64,000 nt of DNA from Oceanobacillus iheyensis HTE831 (GTDB taxonomy: Bacteria; Bacillota; Bacilli; Bacillales; Amphibacillaceae): positions 2,148,501 through 2,212,500 of the forward strand of contig NC_004193.1 in NCBI RefSeq assembly GCF_000011245.1. The letters are read 5' to 3'. Position 1 is the stretch's first letter; the number at the start of each line of letters is the position of its first letter. The notes under the pieces are model-generated. The model worked only from the letters and a program-made list of their open reading frames with translations, was not told the DNA's origin and searched no databases. Below, piece after piece: positions 55,101 to 64,000 of the stretch. Made by a program: the position numbers and the translations under genes.

Positions 55101-55204
55101 TTGTCAGTTTTAATCTACTAATCTGACAAAAAGAGCCTATTTTTGTCTACCCCAAGTCTCATTATAAAGGATTATTCGTTGATTGTGAAATGAAACCGTT
55201 TAAT
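55101..55204 (-). promoter_or_regulatory. Promoter, cre-like site and leader dyad of citZ
   Basis: A promoter with -35 TTCACA (55184-55189), 17 bases, -10 TATAAT (55161-55166). A cre-like TGAAACCGTTTAAT (55191-55204, 12 of 14 to TGWAANCGNTNWCA) abuts the -35. In the leader, TTGTCAG (55101-55107) pairs with CTGACAA (55123-55129). CcpA or CcpC control is plausible by analogy. Confidence 0.65.
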
Positions 55205-55480
55205 TTTTTAATATTTACTTAAATATACTAATTATGCCGACGTTATGTCGCTTTCTTTTCGATATAGCCATTGATGCTTAAAATTACTTCTTTTTTTGAT
55301 TGTAGTTTCATAAACTAGTACAAGCTATTAGGCAAAACTTCTTTTAGTGAGGGTACTTTCCTTAATAAAAATAAGGGGATCAGATTCAGATATAGGCAGT
55401 TTATCTATCATTGTTCCTTTTCGATTGAAGAACGTATATTACTGCCTGTAACTTACGGGATAAAAAGTGAGGGAAATAAC
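55205..55480. other. Intergenic region upstream of ytvI
   Basis: About 275 bases between the citZ regulatory region and ytvI. The ytvI ribosome binding site (GTGAGGG) lies at its right end. No reading frame or RNA gene is evident, and I could not place a convincing ytvI promoter. Confidence 0.5.
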
Positions 55481-56587
55481 ATGAGTACTGAGCTAATGCA
55501 AAGAATTTTTAGAGCTATTCTCGTCATTGGATTAACCATAACTGTTATAGTTGCTATATATTTTAGTTTCCCATTTATATATCCCATTCTTATTGCTTAT
55601 ATTCTTGCTTCTTTGTTTCAACCAATGGTTCGTGGGATTGAAAACAAACTAAACTTCCCTAAGATTCCAGCAATCATTATTACTGTTACGTGTTTTTTAA
55701 CATTATTTACGGGTGCGTTATTTTTAGCGATTACTGAATTATACCAAGGTACGATTTTTCTCGCTGACAAGATTCCCACTCATTATCAACACTTTGTTTT
55801 ATATTTAGAGAATATGTTCAATACTCATATTTTACCTATGTATGAAAAAGTACTTTCTTACATCGACTCATTAGATCAAGGGTATCAGGAGACCGTTAAA
55901 AACTATATCGCCACACTTAGTGATTTAATTGCATCTGGAGGAGCTTCGTTTTTACAAGTAACAATAAGTAATATTCCAATGTTTATTGCTGCAATTCCTA
56001 GTTCTGTAACAAACATTGTTTTTATACTTATTGCTGCTTGTATGATTAGTTATGAAATGGATCGTATTCACTCATTTTTTAAGGAAATATTTCCCGCTCG
56101 GATACAATCGATTCAAAATAAAATAGCCTCCCATTTTAAACTTGCAGTGGTTGGCTATTTTCGTGCGCAATTAATTCTAGTATTTACAACAGCATGTATT
56201 ATACTTATCGGGTTACTAATCCTGCAAGTAGAGCATCCTCTTACAATTGTTTTGTTTGCTGCTATCGCAGACATAATCCCGTACGTAGGTACTGGAATTA
56301 TCTTTATTCCTTGGATCATATTTAGCTTTATAACAGGTAATTATTCGTTAACGATTGGATTATCATTATTATATGGATTTGTAGTTATATTACGACAAAT
56401 CCTCGAGCCAAAAGTATTATCTTCGTCTATTGGTATTCACCCATTAGTAATGCTTATCGGCATGTTCATAGGTTTAAAAGTACTAGGGTTTATTGGGATA
56501 TTTTTATCACCAATATTACTTGTTTTATTTAAAGGATTGATAGAAACTGGTGTATTCCATCTTCTCTTTAAATATATTAAGGGATAA
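55481..56587 (+). CDS. ytvI: AI-2E family transporter YtvI
   Basis: A 368-residue membrane protein of the AI-2E exporter/PerM family with about eight helices. These include a pair near 15-50, the large charged extracytoplasmic or re-entrant segment near 85-145, and the conserved C-terminal GYFRAQLILVFTTACIILIG near 224 and FAAIADIIPYVGTGIIFIPW near 260. The family name does not prove quorum-signal export; several members exchange ions. Its stop codon directly abuts that of the convergent fxsA gene. Confidence 0.88.
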   Translation: MSTELMQRIFRAILVIGLTITVIVAIYFSFPFIYPILIAYILASLFQPMVRGIENKLNFPKIPAIIITVTCFLTLFTGALFLAITELYQGTIFLADKIPTHYQHFVLYLENMFNTHILPMYEKVLSYIDSLDQGYQETVKNYIATLSDLIASGGASFLQVTISNIPMFIAAIPSSVTNIVFILIAACMISYEMDRIHSFFKEIFPARIQSIQNKIASHFKLAVVGYFRAQLILVFTTACIILIGLLILQVEHPLTIVLFAAIADIIPYVGTGIIFIPWIIFSFITGNYSLTIGLSLLYGFVVILRQILEPKVLSSSIGIHPLVMLIGMFIGLKVLGFIGIFLSPILLVLFKGLIETGVFHLLFKYIKG

Positions 56588-56983
56588 TTACCATCTTCGA
56601 TAAATAATAGTTCCCTTTCCCATCATACGGGTCATTAATCGTTTTAATTGATGCTTGATTAAATTCCTTGTTAAAGGCAATACAAGAATTAGTCCTACTG
56701 CATCCAAAATAAATCCAGGTAAAATGAGTAGTACAGCACCAACAAACAAAGCGATACTATCTATTAATTCTTCCCTAGGAGCATAACCTTGTTGCATTTG
56801 TAGTTGCGCTTTTCTAAATGTTTCTGCACCTTGTTGCCGAACAAAATAAAAACCAAATAGACCAGTTGCAATTATTAAACCTGCAACCCACCATGGACCT
56901 ACTACATTGCCTAACCATATAAATACTCCTATTTCAAGAGCAGGAACAACAATTAACAATAACAATAAAAATCTTAATTGCAT
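56588..56983 (-). CDS. fxsA: FxsA family membrane protein
   Basis: A 131-residue membrane protein with an N-terminal pair of helices (about 3-20 and 28-48), a third near 75-98 and a basic C-terminal tail. The FxsA pattern is visible in LLLLIVVPALEIGVFIWLG and in MQQGYAPREELIDSIALFVGAVLLILPGF. E. coli FxsA is linked to phage T7 exclusion; the general role is unknown. The order ytvI-fxsA-pyk matches B. subtilis (ytzA/fxsA region). Confidence 0.88.
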   Translation of the reverse strand: MQLRFLLLLLIVVPALEIGVFIWLGNVVGPWWVAGLIIATGLFGFYFVRQQGAETFRKAQLQMQQGYAPREELIDSIALFVGAVLLILPGFILDAVGLILVLPLTRNLIKHQLKRLMTRMMGKGTIIYRRW

Positions 56984-57090
56984 TTGTAATCATCCTTTCA
57001 TTCTTATTTTATCATGGAAGATAACAAGAAAGAAATTTCGTGATAGCATTATCCTAAAATTACTAAATGGTTATTCCTATATTGAAATGA

Positions 57091-57123
57091 AAAAGGTTCC
57101 TAGCCTAAAATGGCAGGAACCTT
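57091..57123 (-). terminator. Terminator after pyk
   Basis: Stem AAGGTTCC/GGAACCTT (57093-57100, 57116-57123) with further AGCC/GGC inner pairing, followed on the minus strand by five T. Confidence 0.9.
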
Positions 57124-57139
57124 AACTATTATTTTTAAA

Positions 57140-58900
57140 TTACAATACACCTGCATGGCCAGCGTAGATATCTCCACGGTTACCATCTACAGTAATATCT
57201 TGTCCATCTTGAAGAATTTCAAATACATTGTCAACCCCAACAATTACTGGAATTCCAAGACTTAATCCGACAACAGCTGCATGAGAAGTTAATCCACCTT
57301 CTTCTGTAATAATAGCTGATGCTTTTTCAATTGCAGGCATCATTTCTTTTTCTGTTGCATAGGTTACTAAAATATCACCGTCTTGTACTTTTTCTAAAGC
57401 TTCTTTATTCGTTTTAGCAAATACGGCATGTCCATATGCACTTCTTCTTCCAATTCCTTGTCCTTTAGCAATCACATCACCAATCACATGAACTTTTAAC
57501 AGGTTAGTTGTTCCACTCTCTCCAACAGGTACACCAGCCGTAATAATGACACGGCTTCCTCTACTGCAGATTCCTGTATTTAATCCTTTATCAACTGCAA
57601 TTTCTAGCATTTCGTCAGTAGACGTCGCTGGTTTACCCAGAACAGCATGCACTCCCCAAACTAAGGATAGTTGACGATTTACTACTTCGTTAAAAGTAAC
57701 TGCTAGAATGGAAGCTTTCGGACGGTATTTAGAAATCATTCTAGCTGTATGTCCGCTTTCTGTCGGTGTGATAATTGTATCAACATTTAAATTGGATGCT
57801 GTGTGCGTAACGGATTGACTAATTGCTTCTGTTATAGTCATATCGACATATTGTGAACGTTCTTCTAACATTTGTTTATGATCTAATGCAGATTCAGCTT
57901 TTAGTGCAATATTACTCATTGTTTGTACAGATTCTACTGGGTAGGTTCCCGCAGCAGTTTCTCCAGAAAGCATAATTGCATCTGTGCCATCAAAAATCGC
58001 ATTAGCAACGTCTGATGCTTCTGCACGTGTAGGTCGTGGATTACGCTGCATCGAATCTAACATTTGTGTAGCAGTAATTACTGGCTTTCCAGCATTATTA
58101 CATTGCTTAATTAATTTTTTCTGTACCAATGGTACATCTTCAGCTGGGATCTCCACTCCTAAATCACCACGAGCTACCATTAATCCATCACTTACCTCAA
58201 GAATACTATCGATATTATCGACACCTTCTTGGTTCTCAATTTTAGGGATGATTTTTATATACTGTGCCTGATGCTGATCTAGCACTTCTTTAATTTCTAA
58301 AATATCCGAAGCTCGACGCACAAAAGATGCAGCAATAAAATCAACACCCTGTTCAATTCCAAAGATAATATCATTGGTGTCTTTTTCTGTTATACCGGGT
58401 AGATTTACAGAAACATTAGGAACGTTAACACCTTTTTTATTCTTTATTTCCCCAGAGTTAAGTGCAATAGTTTCAATTTCACCTTTACTTTTATCAATAG
58501 ATTTTACTTCTAATTCAATAAGTCCATCATCCAAAAGAATCTTTGAACCTTCATGTACATCATTGATTAGCCCTTGGTATGTAACAGAGAATTTCTCAGC
58601 AGTCCCCTCTACTTCATCCATAGCGATTGTTACAGGGTTGCCCTGCATAAGATCTGCTCTACCTTCTTTAAAGCTACCAGTACGAATCTCTGGTCCTTTA
58701 GTATCTAAAAGAATTGCTACTGTTTTATTTTTATTTTTAGCTGCTTTTCGGATATTTTCAATCCGTGCGCCATGCTCTGCATAATCTCCATGAGAAAAGT
58801 TGAGACGAGCTACGTTCATTCCTGCTTCAATAAGTTGCTCTAACTTTTCAATTGATTCTGATGCAGGACCAATTGTACATACGATTTTTGTGTTTCTCAT
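57140..58900 (-). CDS. pyk: Pyruvate kinase with C-terminal PEP-utiliser domain
   Basis: Final glycolytic step, PEP to pyruvate with ATP formation. The 586 residues show the (beta/alpha)8 core with [10 protein letters not shown] at the start, RLNFSHGDY near 32, the signature [14 protein letters not shown] near 213-226 and the metal site around [12 protein letters not shown] near 235, then the alpha/beta C-domain. A further domain of about 100 residues at 480-586 ([22 protein letters not shown]) is the PEP-utilising histidine-domain-like extension typical of Bacillus and Geobacillus enzymes. The ATG at 58900 follows AGGAGG; the frame continues upstream. It follows pfkA by 110 bases. Confidence 0.95.
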   Translation of the reverse strand: MRNTKIVCTIGPASESIEKLEQLIEAGMNVARLNFSHGDYAEHGARIENIRKAAKNKNKTVAILLDTKGPEIRTGSFKEGRADLMQGNPVTIAMDEVEGTAEKFSVTYQGLINDVHEGSKILLDDGLIELEVKSIDKSKGEIETIALNSGEIKNKKGVNVPNVSVNLPGITEKDTNDIIFGIEQGVDFIAASFVRRASDILEIKEVLDQHQAQYIKIIPKIENQEGVDNIDSILEVSDGLMVARGDLGVEIPAEDVPLVQKKLIKQCNNAGKPVITATQMLDSMQRNPRPTRAEASDVANAIFDGTDAIMLSGETAAGTYPVESVQTMSNIALKAESALDHKQMLEERSQYVDMTITEAISQSVTHTASNLNVDTIITPTESGHTARMISKYRPKASILAVTFNEVVNRQLSLVWGVHAVLGKPATSTDEMLEIAVDKGLNTGICSRGSRVIITAGVPVGESGTTNLLKVHVIGDVIAKGQGIGRRSAYGHAVFAKTNKEALEKVQDGDILVTYATEKEMMPAIEKASAIITEEGGLTSHAAVVGLSLGIPVIVGVDNVFEILQDGQDITVDGNRGDIYAGHAGVL

Positions 58901-59009
58901 TATATATCCTCCTTGATATTGCTGCATATTCCTTTAAAGTTGATTTTTAATCTATCAGACGCTTTTTATCTATATTGTTCTTTATAACCATGAAGAATGA
59001 CTCACATAC

Positions 59010-59993
<984 letters not shown>

Positions 59994-60019
59994 TCATTAA
60001 ATGCCAAAGTACTAACTAT

Positions 60020-60057
60020 ATATTTAAAGATAAAGAAAAAATCTTTAAATATCAATC
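60020..60057 (-). promoter_or_regulatory. Inverted repeat overlapping the probable pfkA promoter
   Basis: A perfect 12-9-12 inverted repeat, ATATTTAAAGAT (60020-60031) and ATCTTTAAATAT (60041-60052), lies about 50 bases before pfkA. On the minus strand it holds a possible -35 TTGATA and -10 TATCTT at 17-base spacing, so it could be a repressor operator or an RNA stem. Confidence 0.5.
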
Positions 60058-60103
60058 ATAAACCCCACAACCTACTAATTTTACAAAATTTCTCGCAAAA
60101 ATA

Positions 60104-60135
60104 AAAGGCTGATATAAAAATTTTTATCAGCCTTT
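60104..60135 (-). terminator. Terminator of accD-accA
   Basis: A perfect 11-bp stem AAAGGCTGATA/TATCAGCCTTT (60104-60114, 60125-60135), followed on the minus strand by TATTTTTG. Confidence 0.9.
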
Positions 60136-60141
60136 GTTTTA

Positions 60142-61095
60142 TTAAGACATGAATGTCCCCATTTGTTTATATTTTTCCCATCTTTTATCTACTAACTCCT
60201 CTGATGAAAGCAACATTAATTCAACTAAAGATTGTTTTATTATATTATCAATTAGTTCTGCTTGAGAATCTACATCACGATGAGCTCCACCTCTTGGTTC
60301 GGAAATCACTTGATCTATGATGCCTAATTCCTTTAAGTCAGGCGCAGTAATTTTCATGGTTTCAGCTGCTTTTTTAGCTTGAGTCGAATCCTTCCATAAA
60401 ATTGCTGCAGCACCTTCAGGTGAAATCACAGAGTATGTAGAGTTCTCTAACATATGAATATGATTTCCAACACCTAGACCAAGTGCACCCCCACTACCAC
60501 CTTCACCAATAACAATACATATAATGGGAACTTGTAAACCTGCCATCTCCATCAAATTTTTGGCGATCGCTTCACTTTGCCCTCTTTCTTCAGCCGCTTT
60601 ACCAGGATAAGCACCTTTAGTATCAATAAACGTGATAATTGGTCTATTAAACTTCTCTGCTTGTTGCATATGCCGTAATGCCTTACGATATCCCTCAGGA
60701 TGTGGCATTCCAAAGTTCCTGCGGATATTTTCTTTAGTGTCCTTCCCGCGCTGATGTCCTATTACAGTGACTGGGGAATCTTTATAATATCCAATACCTG
60801 ATATTATCGCTTCGTCTTCACCATAAAAACGGTCACCATGAAACTCAATAAAGTCAGTAAATATCCGTTCAATATAATCCATTGTTGTAGGACGATCAGG
60901 ATGTCTAGCCATCTGAACTCTATTCCATGGTTTTAAATTCCCATAAATATCTTCTTCCAGTCTGGCTAGTCTTTCTTCTAAGGTTTCAATCTCTTTCGTT
61001 AAATCGATCTCACTATTTTCCGTAAACGATTTTAATTCAACTATTTTTTCTTTAAGATTTACAATTGGTTTCTCAAAATCAAGTATTGGAGTCAT
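60142..61095 (-). CDS. accA: Acetyl-CoA carboxylase carboxyltransferase subunit alpha
   Basis: With AccD it transfers the carboxyl group from biotin to acetyl-CoA, making malonyl-CoA for fatty acid synthesis. The 317 residues have an N-terminal coiled-coil region (about 8-45) and the crotonase-like carboxyltransferase fold with [13 protein letters not shown] near 68, [13 protein letters not shown] near 107, [22 protein letters not shown] near 198 and [16 protein letters not shown] near 222. It overlaps accD by 4 bases (ATGA), and a terminator follows. Confidence 0.97.
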   Translation of the reverse strand: MTPILDFEKPIVNLKEKIVELKSFTENSEIDLTKEIETLEERLARLEEDIYGNLKPWNRVQMARHPDRPTTMDYIERIFTDFIEFHGDRFYGEDEAIISGIGYYKDSPVTVIGHQRGKDTKENIRRNFGMPHPEGYRKALRHMQQAEKFNRPIITFIDTKGAYPGKAAEERGQSEAIAKNLMEMAGLQVPIICIVIGEGGSGGALGLGVGNHIHMLENSTYSVISPEGAAAILWKDSTQAKKAAETMKITAPDLKELGIIDQVISEPRGGAHRDVDSQAELIDNIIKQSLVELMLLSSEELVDKRWEKYKQMGTFMS

Positions 61096-61952
61096 TTAAG
61101 TTGTCTCCCATCCATATGCATTTTAAGCAACTTGCCGAGTGTATCATTCATGTCCTGTCTATGGATTACTTTATCAACTTGTCCATGGTGTAGTTGAAAC
61201 TCTGCAGTTTGAAAATCACTTGGTAACTTCTCGCGAATAGTTTGTTCAATAATCCTTCTACCTGCAAAACCAATTAATGCTCCAGGTTCTGCAAAATTAT
61301 AATCTCCAATGGAAGCGAAACTTGCTGAAACACCACCAGTAGTCGGGTGTGTCATTACAGAGATCATCAACCCTCCACTGTCACGAAATCTTTTAACTGC
61401 AAAAGATGTTTTAGCCATCTGCATTAAACTTAAAACGCCTTCTTGCATTCGAGCACCACCAGAAGCAGTAAAAATTACAAATGGAATTGATTCTTCTCTT
61501 GCTGCTTCAATAGCTCTTGTAATTTTTTCGCCAATTGCAGACCCCATACTTCCCATTCGAAAGTGAGAATCCATCACTGCAAAGGCAATCTGAACGTTGT
61601 TTACCTTTCCTTTTCCCGTAACCACACCTTCAGAAAGAGACGTTTTTTCACGATCCTTTGCAATCTTACTTTCATATTCAGGAAAATCTAAAGGATTTGC
61701 TGATGTAATCTCTTTATCCCATTCCTCAAATGTTCCATTGTCAAATAAACTGTCGATTCGGTCCCATGCTGTCATAGGATGATGATAATCACAATTAGGG
61801 CATACTTGTAAAGCTTTTACCATTTCTTTACGGTAGTATATCTTTTTGCAGTTTGAACATTTCTGCATTAAACCCTCTGGCACATCCATCTTCGCTTTTT
61901 CACTTGGAATGGATGCATATTTTTTCCGCTTGCCGAAGAGATCTTTTAGCAA
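61092..61952 (-). CDS. accD: Acetyl-CoA carboxylase carboxyltransferase subunit beta
   Basis: The zinc-binding partner of AccA. The 286 residues have a four-cysteine zinc finger near residues 32-53 (KCSNC and VCPNC), then the carboxyltransferase fold with [20 protein letters not shown] near 125 and [19 protein letters not shown] near 160. The frame extends 11 codons upstream, but a TTG at 61952 follows AAAGGGGG at the right distance, giving the usual length near 290 and a start of [16 protein letters not shown]. No fatty-acid-type FapR operator was recognised upstream. Confidence 0.93.
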   Translation of the reverse strand: MLKDLFGKRKKYASIPSEKAKMDVPEGLMQKCSNCKKIYYRKEMVKALQVCPNCDYHHPMTAWDRIDSLFDNGTFEEWDKEITSANPLDFPEYESKIAKDREKTSLSEGVVTGKGKVNNVQIAFAVMDSHFRMGSMGSAIGEKITRAIEAAREESIPFVIFTASGGARMQEGVLSLMQMAKTSFAVKRFRDSGGLMISVMTHPTTGGVSASFASIGDYNFAEPGALIGFAGRRIIEQTIREKLPSDFQTAEFQLHHGQVDKVIHRQDMNDTLGKLLKMHMDGRQLK

Positions 61953-62066
61953 GTTTATTCCCCCTTTAAACACCTGGACATGCATATAAAATTACTATAT
62001 AGATAATTAACTGAAAAAAGTATCGAAACTCGTCGAGTATCTATAAAAAATTAGTTCAACTTGTTT

Positions 62067-62672
62067 TTAAGAAGGATTTGTAAAAATGCATTCAATTGAC
62101 TCATAGTCTTTATCACGAATAGATTTAATCAATCGAGGGTAGAATCCATCGATATAATACTGCTTTGGGACAGTAGATGAGAACTCTTCTAAGAGCATCC
62201 AAATTCGATCCATTAACAAATTATTCGTCCTTTTTAACAAAAAGGAAAAGAATTTATGATGTAAATCATCTGCTTCATACAATTGATCTATTTTCTCTAG
62301 TTCCTCTATATCTTTTTCAGTAAGATTTTCCACCGCAAGCTTAGTTGCTTCTTTTTCAATGATTTGTTTAGTCCAAGGTATTTCATGCTTTATATTATTT
62401 TGAGTCAAGATGAAAGAAGATAGAAGTTCAACTGTTTGAAAGGATTGATAAGAATTAAGAAATGTACCTTCTCCATGTCTTGTTTCTATTAACCCAATTA
62501 ATTCTAATGCTCGTAAAGCTTCTCTTATGGAAGATCTTCCAGCATTAAGTTTATCTGAAAGCTCTCTTTCGGAAGGAAGCTTGTCCCCGGCATTTAAATG
62601 GTTTATCTCTATATAGCGCTGTAACTCTTTAATTACGCTTTGATAAACCTTTTGTTTATTTGTTACTGTCAT
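62067..62672 (-). CDS. GntR family transcriptional regulator
   Basis: A 201-residue regulator with a GntR winged helix at about residues 5-72 (DKLPSERELSDKLNAGRSSIREALRALELIGLIETRHGEGTF, the FadR subfamily look) and a C-terminal helical ligand domain. The ligand is unknown. Neighbours are malic enzyme upstream and accD-accA downstream, so a metabolic signal from malate, pyruvate or fatty acid synthesis is possible. The ATG at 62672 is chosen over the GTG at 62684, which overlaps the AAGGAG site. Confidence 0.88.
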   Translation of the reverse strand: MTVTNKQKVYQSVIKELQRYIEINHLNAGDKLPSERELSDKLNAGRSSIREALRALELIGLIETRHGEGTFLNSYQSFQTVELLSSFILTQNNIKHEIPWTKQIIEKEATKLAVENLTEKDIEELEKIDQLYEADDLHHKFFSFLLKRTNNLLMDRIWMLLEEFSSTVPKQYYIDGFYPRLIKSIRDKDYESIECIFTNPS

Positions 62673-62687
62673 GCGGGGATTCACTCC

Positions 62688-63923
62688 TTATTTTTCCTGC
62701 TGTGTTAATTTCCTTGTCTTTTCTGCTACTTCTTCAGGATCTACATTCATTCTAGCGACTCCAGTACTCATTGCTGCTTTTGCAACATGAGAAGCTACTA
62801 ATGGTGCTACTCTTTCATCAAACGGTGACGGAATAACATAATCATCGTGTAATTCATCATCGGAAATAAGCGTAGCTATCCCTTCAGCGGCTGCTACTTT
62901 CATTTCTTCATTTATTCTAGTCGCTCTAACATCCAATGCTCCGCGGAAAATACCAGGAAAAGCTAGAACATTATTAACTTGATTGGCAAAATCAGATCGT
63001 CCTGTTCCAATCACTCTAGCTCCTGCTTCTTTCGCATCCTCTGGAAGGATTTCTGGATCTGGATTTGCCATTGCAAAAATTATCGCGTCATCATTCATGC
63101 TTCTTACCATATCTTTTGTTAAAGCACCGCCAACAGAAACACCAATAAATACATCTGCACCTTCTAGCACATCTGAAAGACTACCTTCAACCTTATTGGC
63201 GTTGGTATACTTAGCAACACTGTCTTTTACAGTATTCATACCGTATGGCCGTCCTTCATATATTGCACCTTTAGAGTCGCACATGATCATATCTCGTACA
63301 CCGAAGCTTTGTAATAGACGAATAATTGCAATACCAGCTGCACCTGCTCCATTCGCTACAACTTTAATATCAGAGAATTTCTTTCCTACTAGTTTTAATG
63401 CATTAATTAATCCAGCTACTGTAACAATAGCTGTTCCATGTTGATCATCGTGAAAAATAGGAATATTTGTCTCACTCTTTAATCTATCTTCAATAATAAA
63501 ACAGTTTGGTGCTGCAATATCTTCTAAATTTACTCCCCCGAAATTCGGTTCTAGTAATTTAACAGTTTGAACTATTTGCTCTACATCGTGTGTATCTACA
63601 CAAATTGGAAAAGCATCTACTCCAGCAAAACCTTTAAATAATACTGCTTTCCCTTCCATAACCGGTAGTGCAGCTTCAGGTCCGATATTCCCTAATCCCA
63701 ATACCGCTGATCCGTCACTCACTACCGCAACCATGTTACCTTTCATCGTATAGTCATATACTGTTTCTTTACGGTCATAAATTTCTTTACATGGTTCTGC
63801 TACACCAGGAGAATAAGCTAAACTTAAATCCTTTGCATCTTTTACGGGAACCTTTGTATTTATTTCTAATTTACCTTGCTTTACTTTATGTAAATGCAAA
63901 GCTTCATCTCTTAAGTTTGCCAT
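62688..63923 (-). CDS. ytsJ: NADP-dependent malic enzyme
   Basis: Oxidative decarboxylation of malate to pyruvate, a source of NADPH. The 411 residues are the short bacterial form without a phosphotransacetylase tail. Markers are [14 protein letters not shown] near 33, [25 protein letters not shown] near 67, the metal site around [14 protein letters not shown] near 155 and a NAD(P) fold with [11 protein letters not shown] near 190. The length and neighbourhood match B. subtilis YtsJ. It lies just upstream of the GntR gene with 15 bases between coding regions, so the two are likely one transcript. Confidence 0.94.
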   Translation of the reverse strand: MANLRDEALHLHKVKQGKLEINTKVPVKDAKDLSLAYSPGVAEPCKEIYDRKETVYDYTMKGNMVAVVSDGSAVLGLGNIGPEAALPVMEGKAVLFKGFAGVDAFPICVDTHDVEQIVQTVKLLEPNFGGVNLEDIAAPNCFIIEDRLKSETNIPIFHDDQHGTAIVTVAGLINALKLVGKKFSDIKVVANGAGAAGIAIIRLLQSFGVRDMIMCDSKGAIYEGRPYGMNTVKDSVAKYTNANKVEGSLSDVLEGADVFIGVSVGGALTKDMVRSMNDDAIIFAMANPDPEILPEDAKEAGARVIGTGRSDFANQVNNVLAFPGIFRGALDVRATRINEEMKVAAAEGIATLISDDELHDDYVIPSPFDERVAPLVASHVAKAAMSTGVARMNVDPEEVAEKTRKLTQQEK

Positions 63924-64000
63924 AAGAGTACCTCTCCTTTTAAACTTCGTTATCGATAATACATATTTTAAAATAGCGATACCGCAAGTGGTCAGACCAC

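Noticed and set aside
58374..58784. Plus-strand open frame (136 codons) inside pyk
   Set aside because: Antisense shadow of a highly conserved gene with no ribosome binding site.
62017..62042. ACTCG-T-CGAGT palindrome between the GntR gene and accD
   Set aside because: Loop too small for a terminator, and the match to a GntR operator is not convincing; kept as unassigned.
62983..63444. Long plus-strand open frame (153 codons) inside the malic enzyme gene
   Set aside because: Antisense shadow of a clearly real gene, no ribosome binding site, composition follows the codon pattern of the opposite strand.

Overview
The window is a stretch of low-GC Firmicutes chromosome. Spore gene sspI, the FadR-Etf fatty acid degradation block, dnaB-dnaI-nrdR, polA-mutM-coaE and citZ-icd-mdh-phoP-phoR appear in the order known from Bacillus subtilis. 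The protein sequences look like an Oceanobacillus or close halotolerant Bacillaceae relative. That genus call is from memory of gene order and protein style, not from a search. Almost every gene lies on the minus strand. The exceptions are yslB, rnhC-ung, sspI, an ABC exporter-like operon, ysdB and ytvI.

Layout. 1-16 kb: yslB, uvrC, trxA, the beta-oxidation operon fadR-fadB-etfB-etfA behind a FadR-type operator, lcfA, yshE with a 27-residue membrane microprotein, mutS2, polX, cvpA-zapA, then divergent rnhC-ung. 16-21 kb: pheS-pheT behind a T-box, a SpoU-type methyltransferase and sspI. 21-28 kb is the accessory region. It starts with an AT-rich gap and a strong extended -10 promoter. A plus-strand operon follows: a membrane-anchored acidic extracytoplasmic protein, two ABC-2 permeases, an ATPase and a lytic transglycosylase. 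Beyond that is a minus-strand cassette of three very small proteins (DUF1659, DUF2922, YvrJ) containing a highly structured intergenic element. 28-34 kb: an MhqO-like dioxygenase, M42 aminopeptidase, dimeric dUTPase, ysdB behind a sigma-W-like promoter, a nucleotidyltransferase, a zinc-ribbon membrane protein, a TVP38-type protein, DUF1294, and infC-rpmI-rplT with an L20-type leader and an AUU start. 35-45 kb: a secreted GHL10-type protein, thrS with a T-box, ytxC, dnaI-dnaB-nrdR, an unknown small protein, and gapB behind two CcpN-type boxes. 45-64 kb: coaE-mutM-polA, phoP-phoR, mdh-icd-citZ, ytvI/fxsA, pyk-pfkA, accA-accD, a GntR regulator and malic enzyme.

Together the conserved parts cover DNA repair and replication initiation, translation factors and synthetases under tRNA or ribosomal-protein feedback, and central carbon flow. 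The least described material is the exporter-like operon at 21.5-26.9 kb and the small-protein cassette with its structured element at 27.0-28.0 kb. Start codons were moved from the longest possible ORF wherever the Shine-Dalgarno position clearly favoured an internal start. No tRNA or rRNA genes, CRISPR arrays, insertion sequences or prophage were seen.
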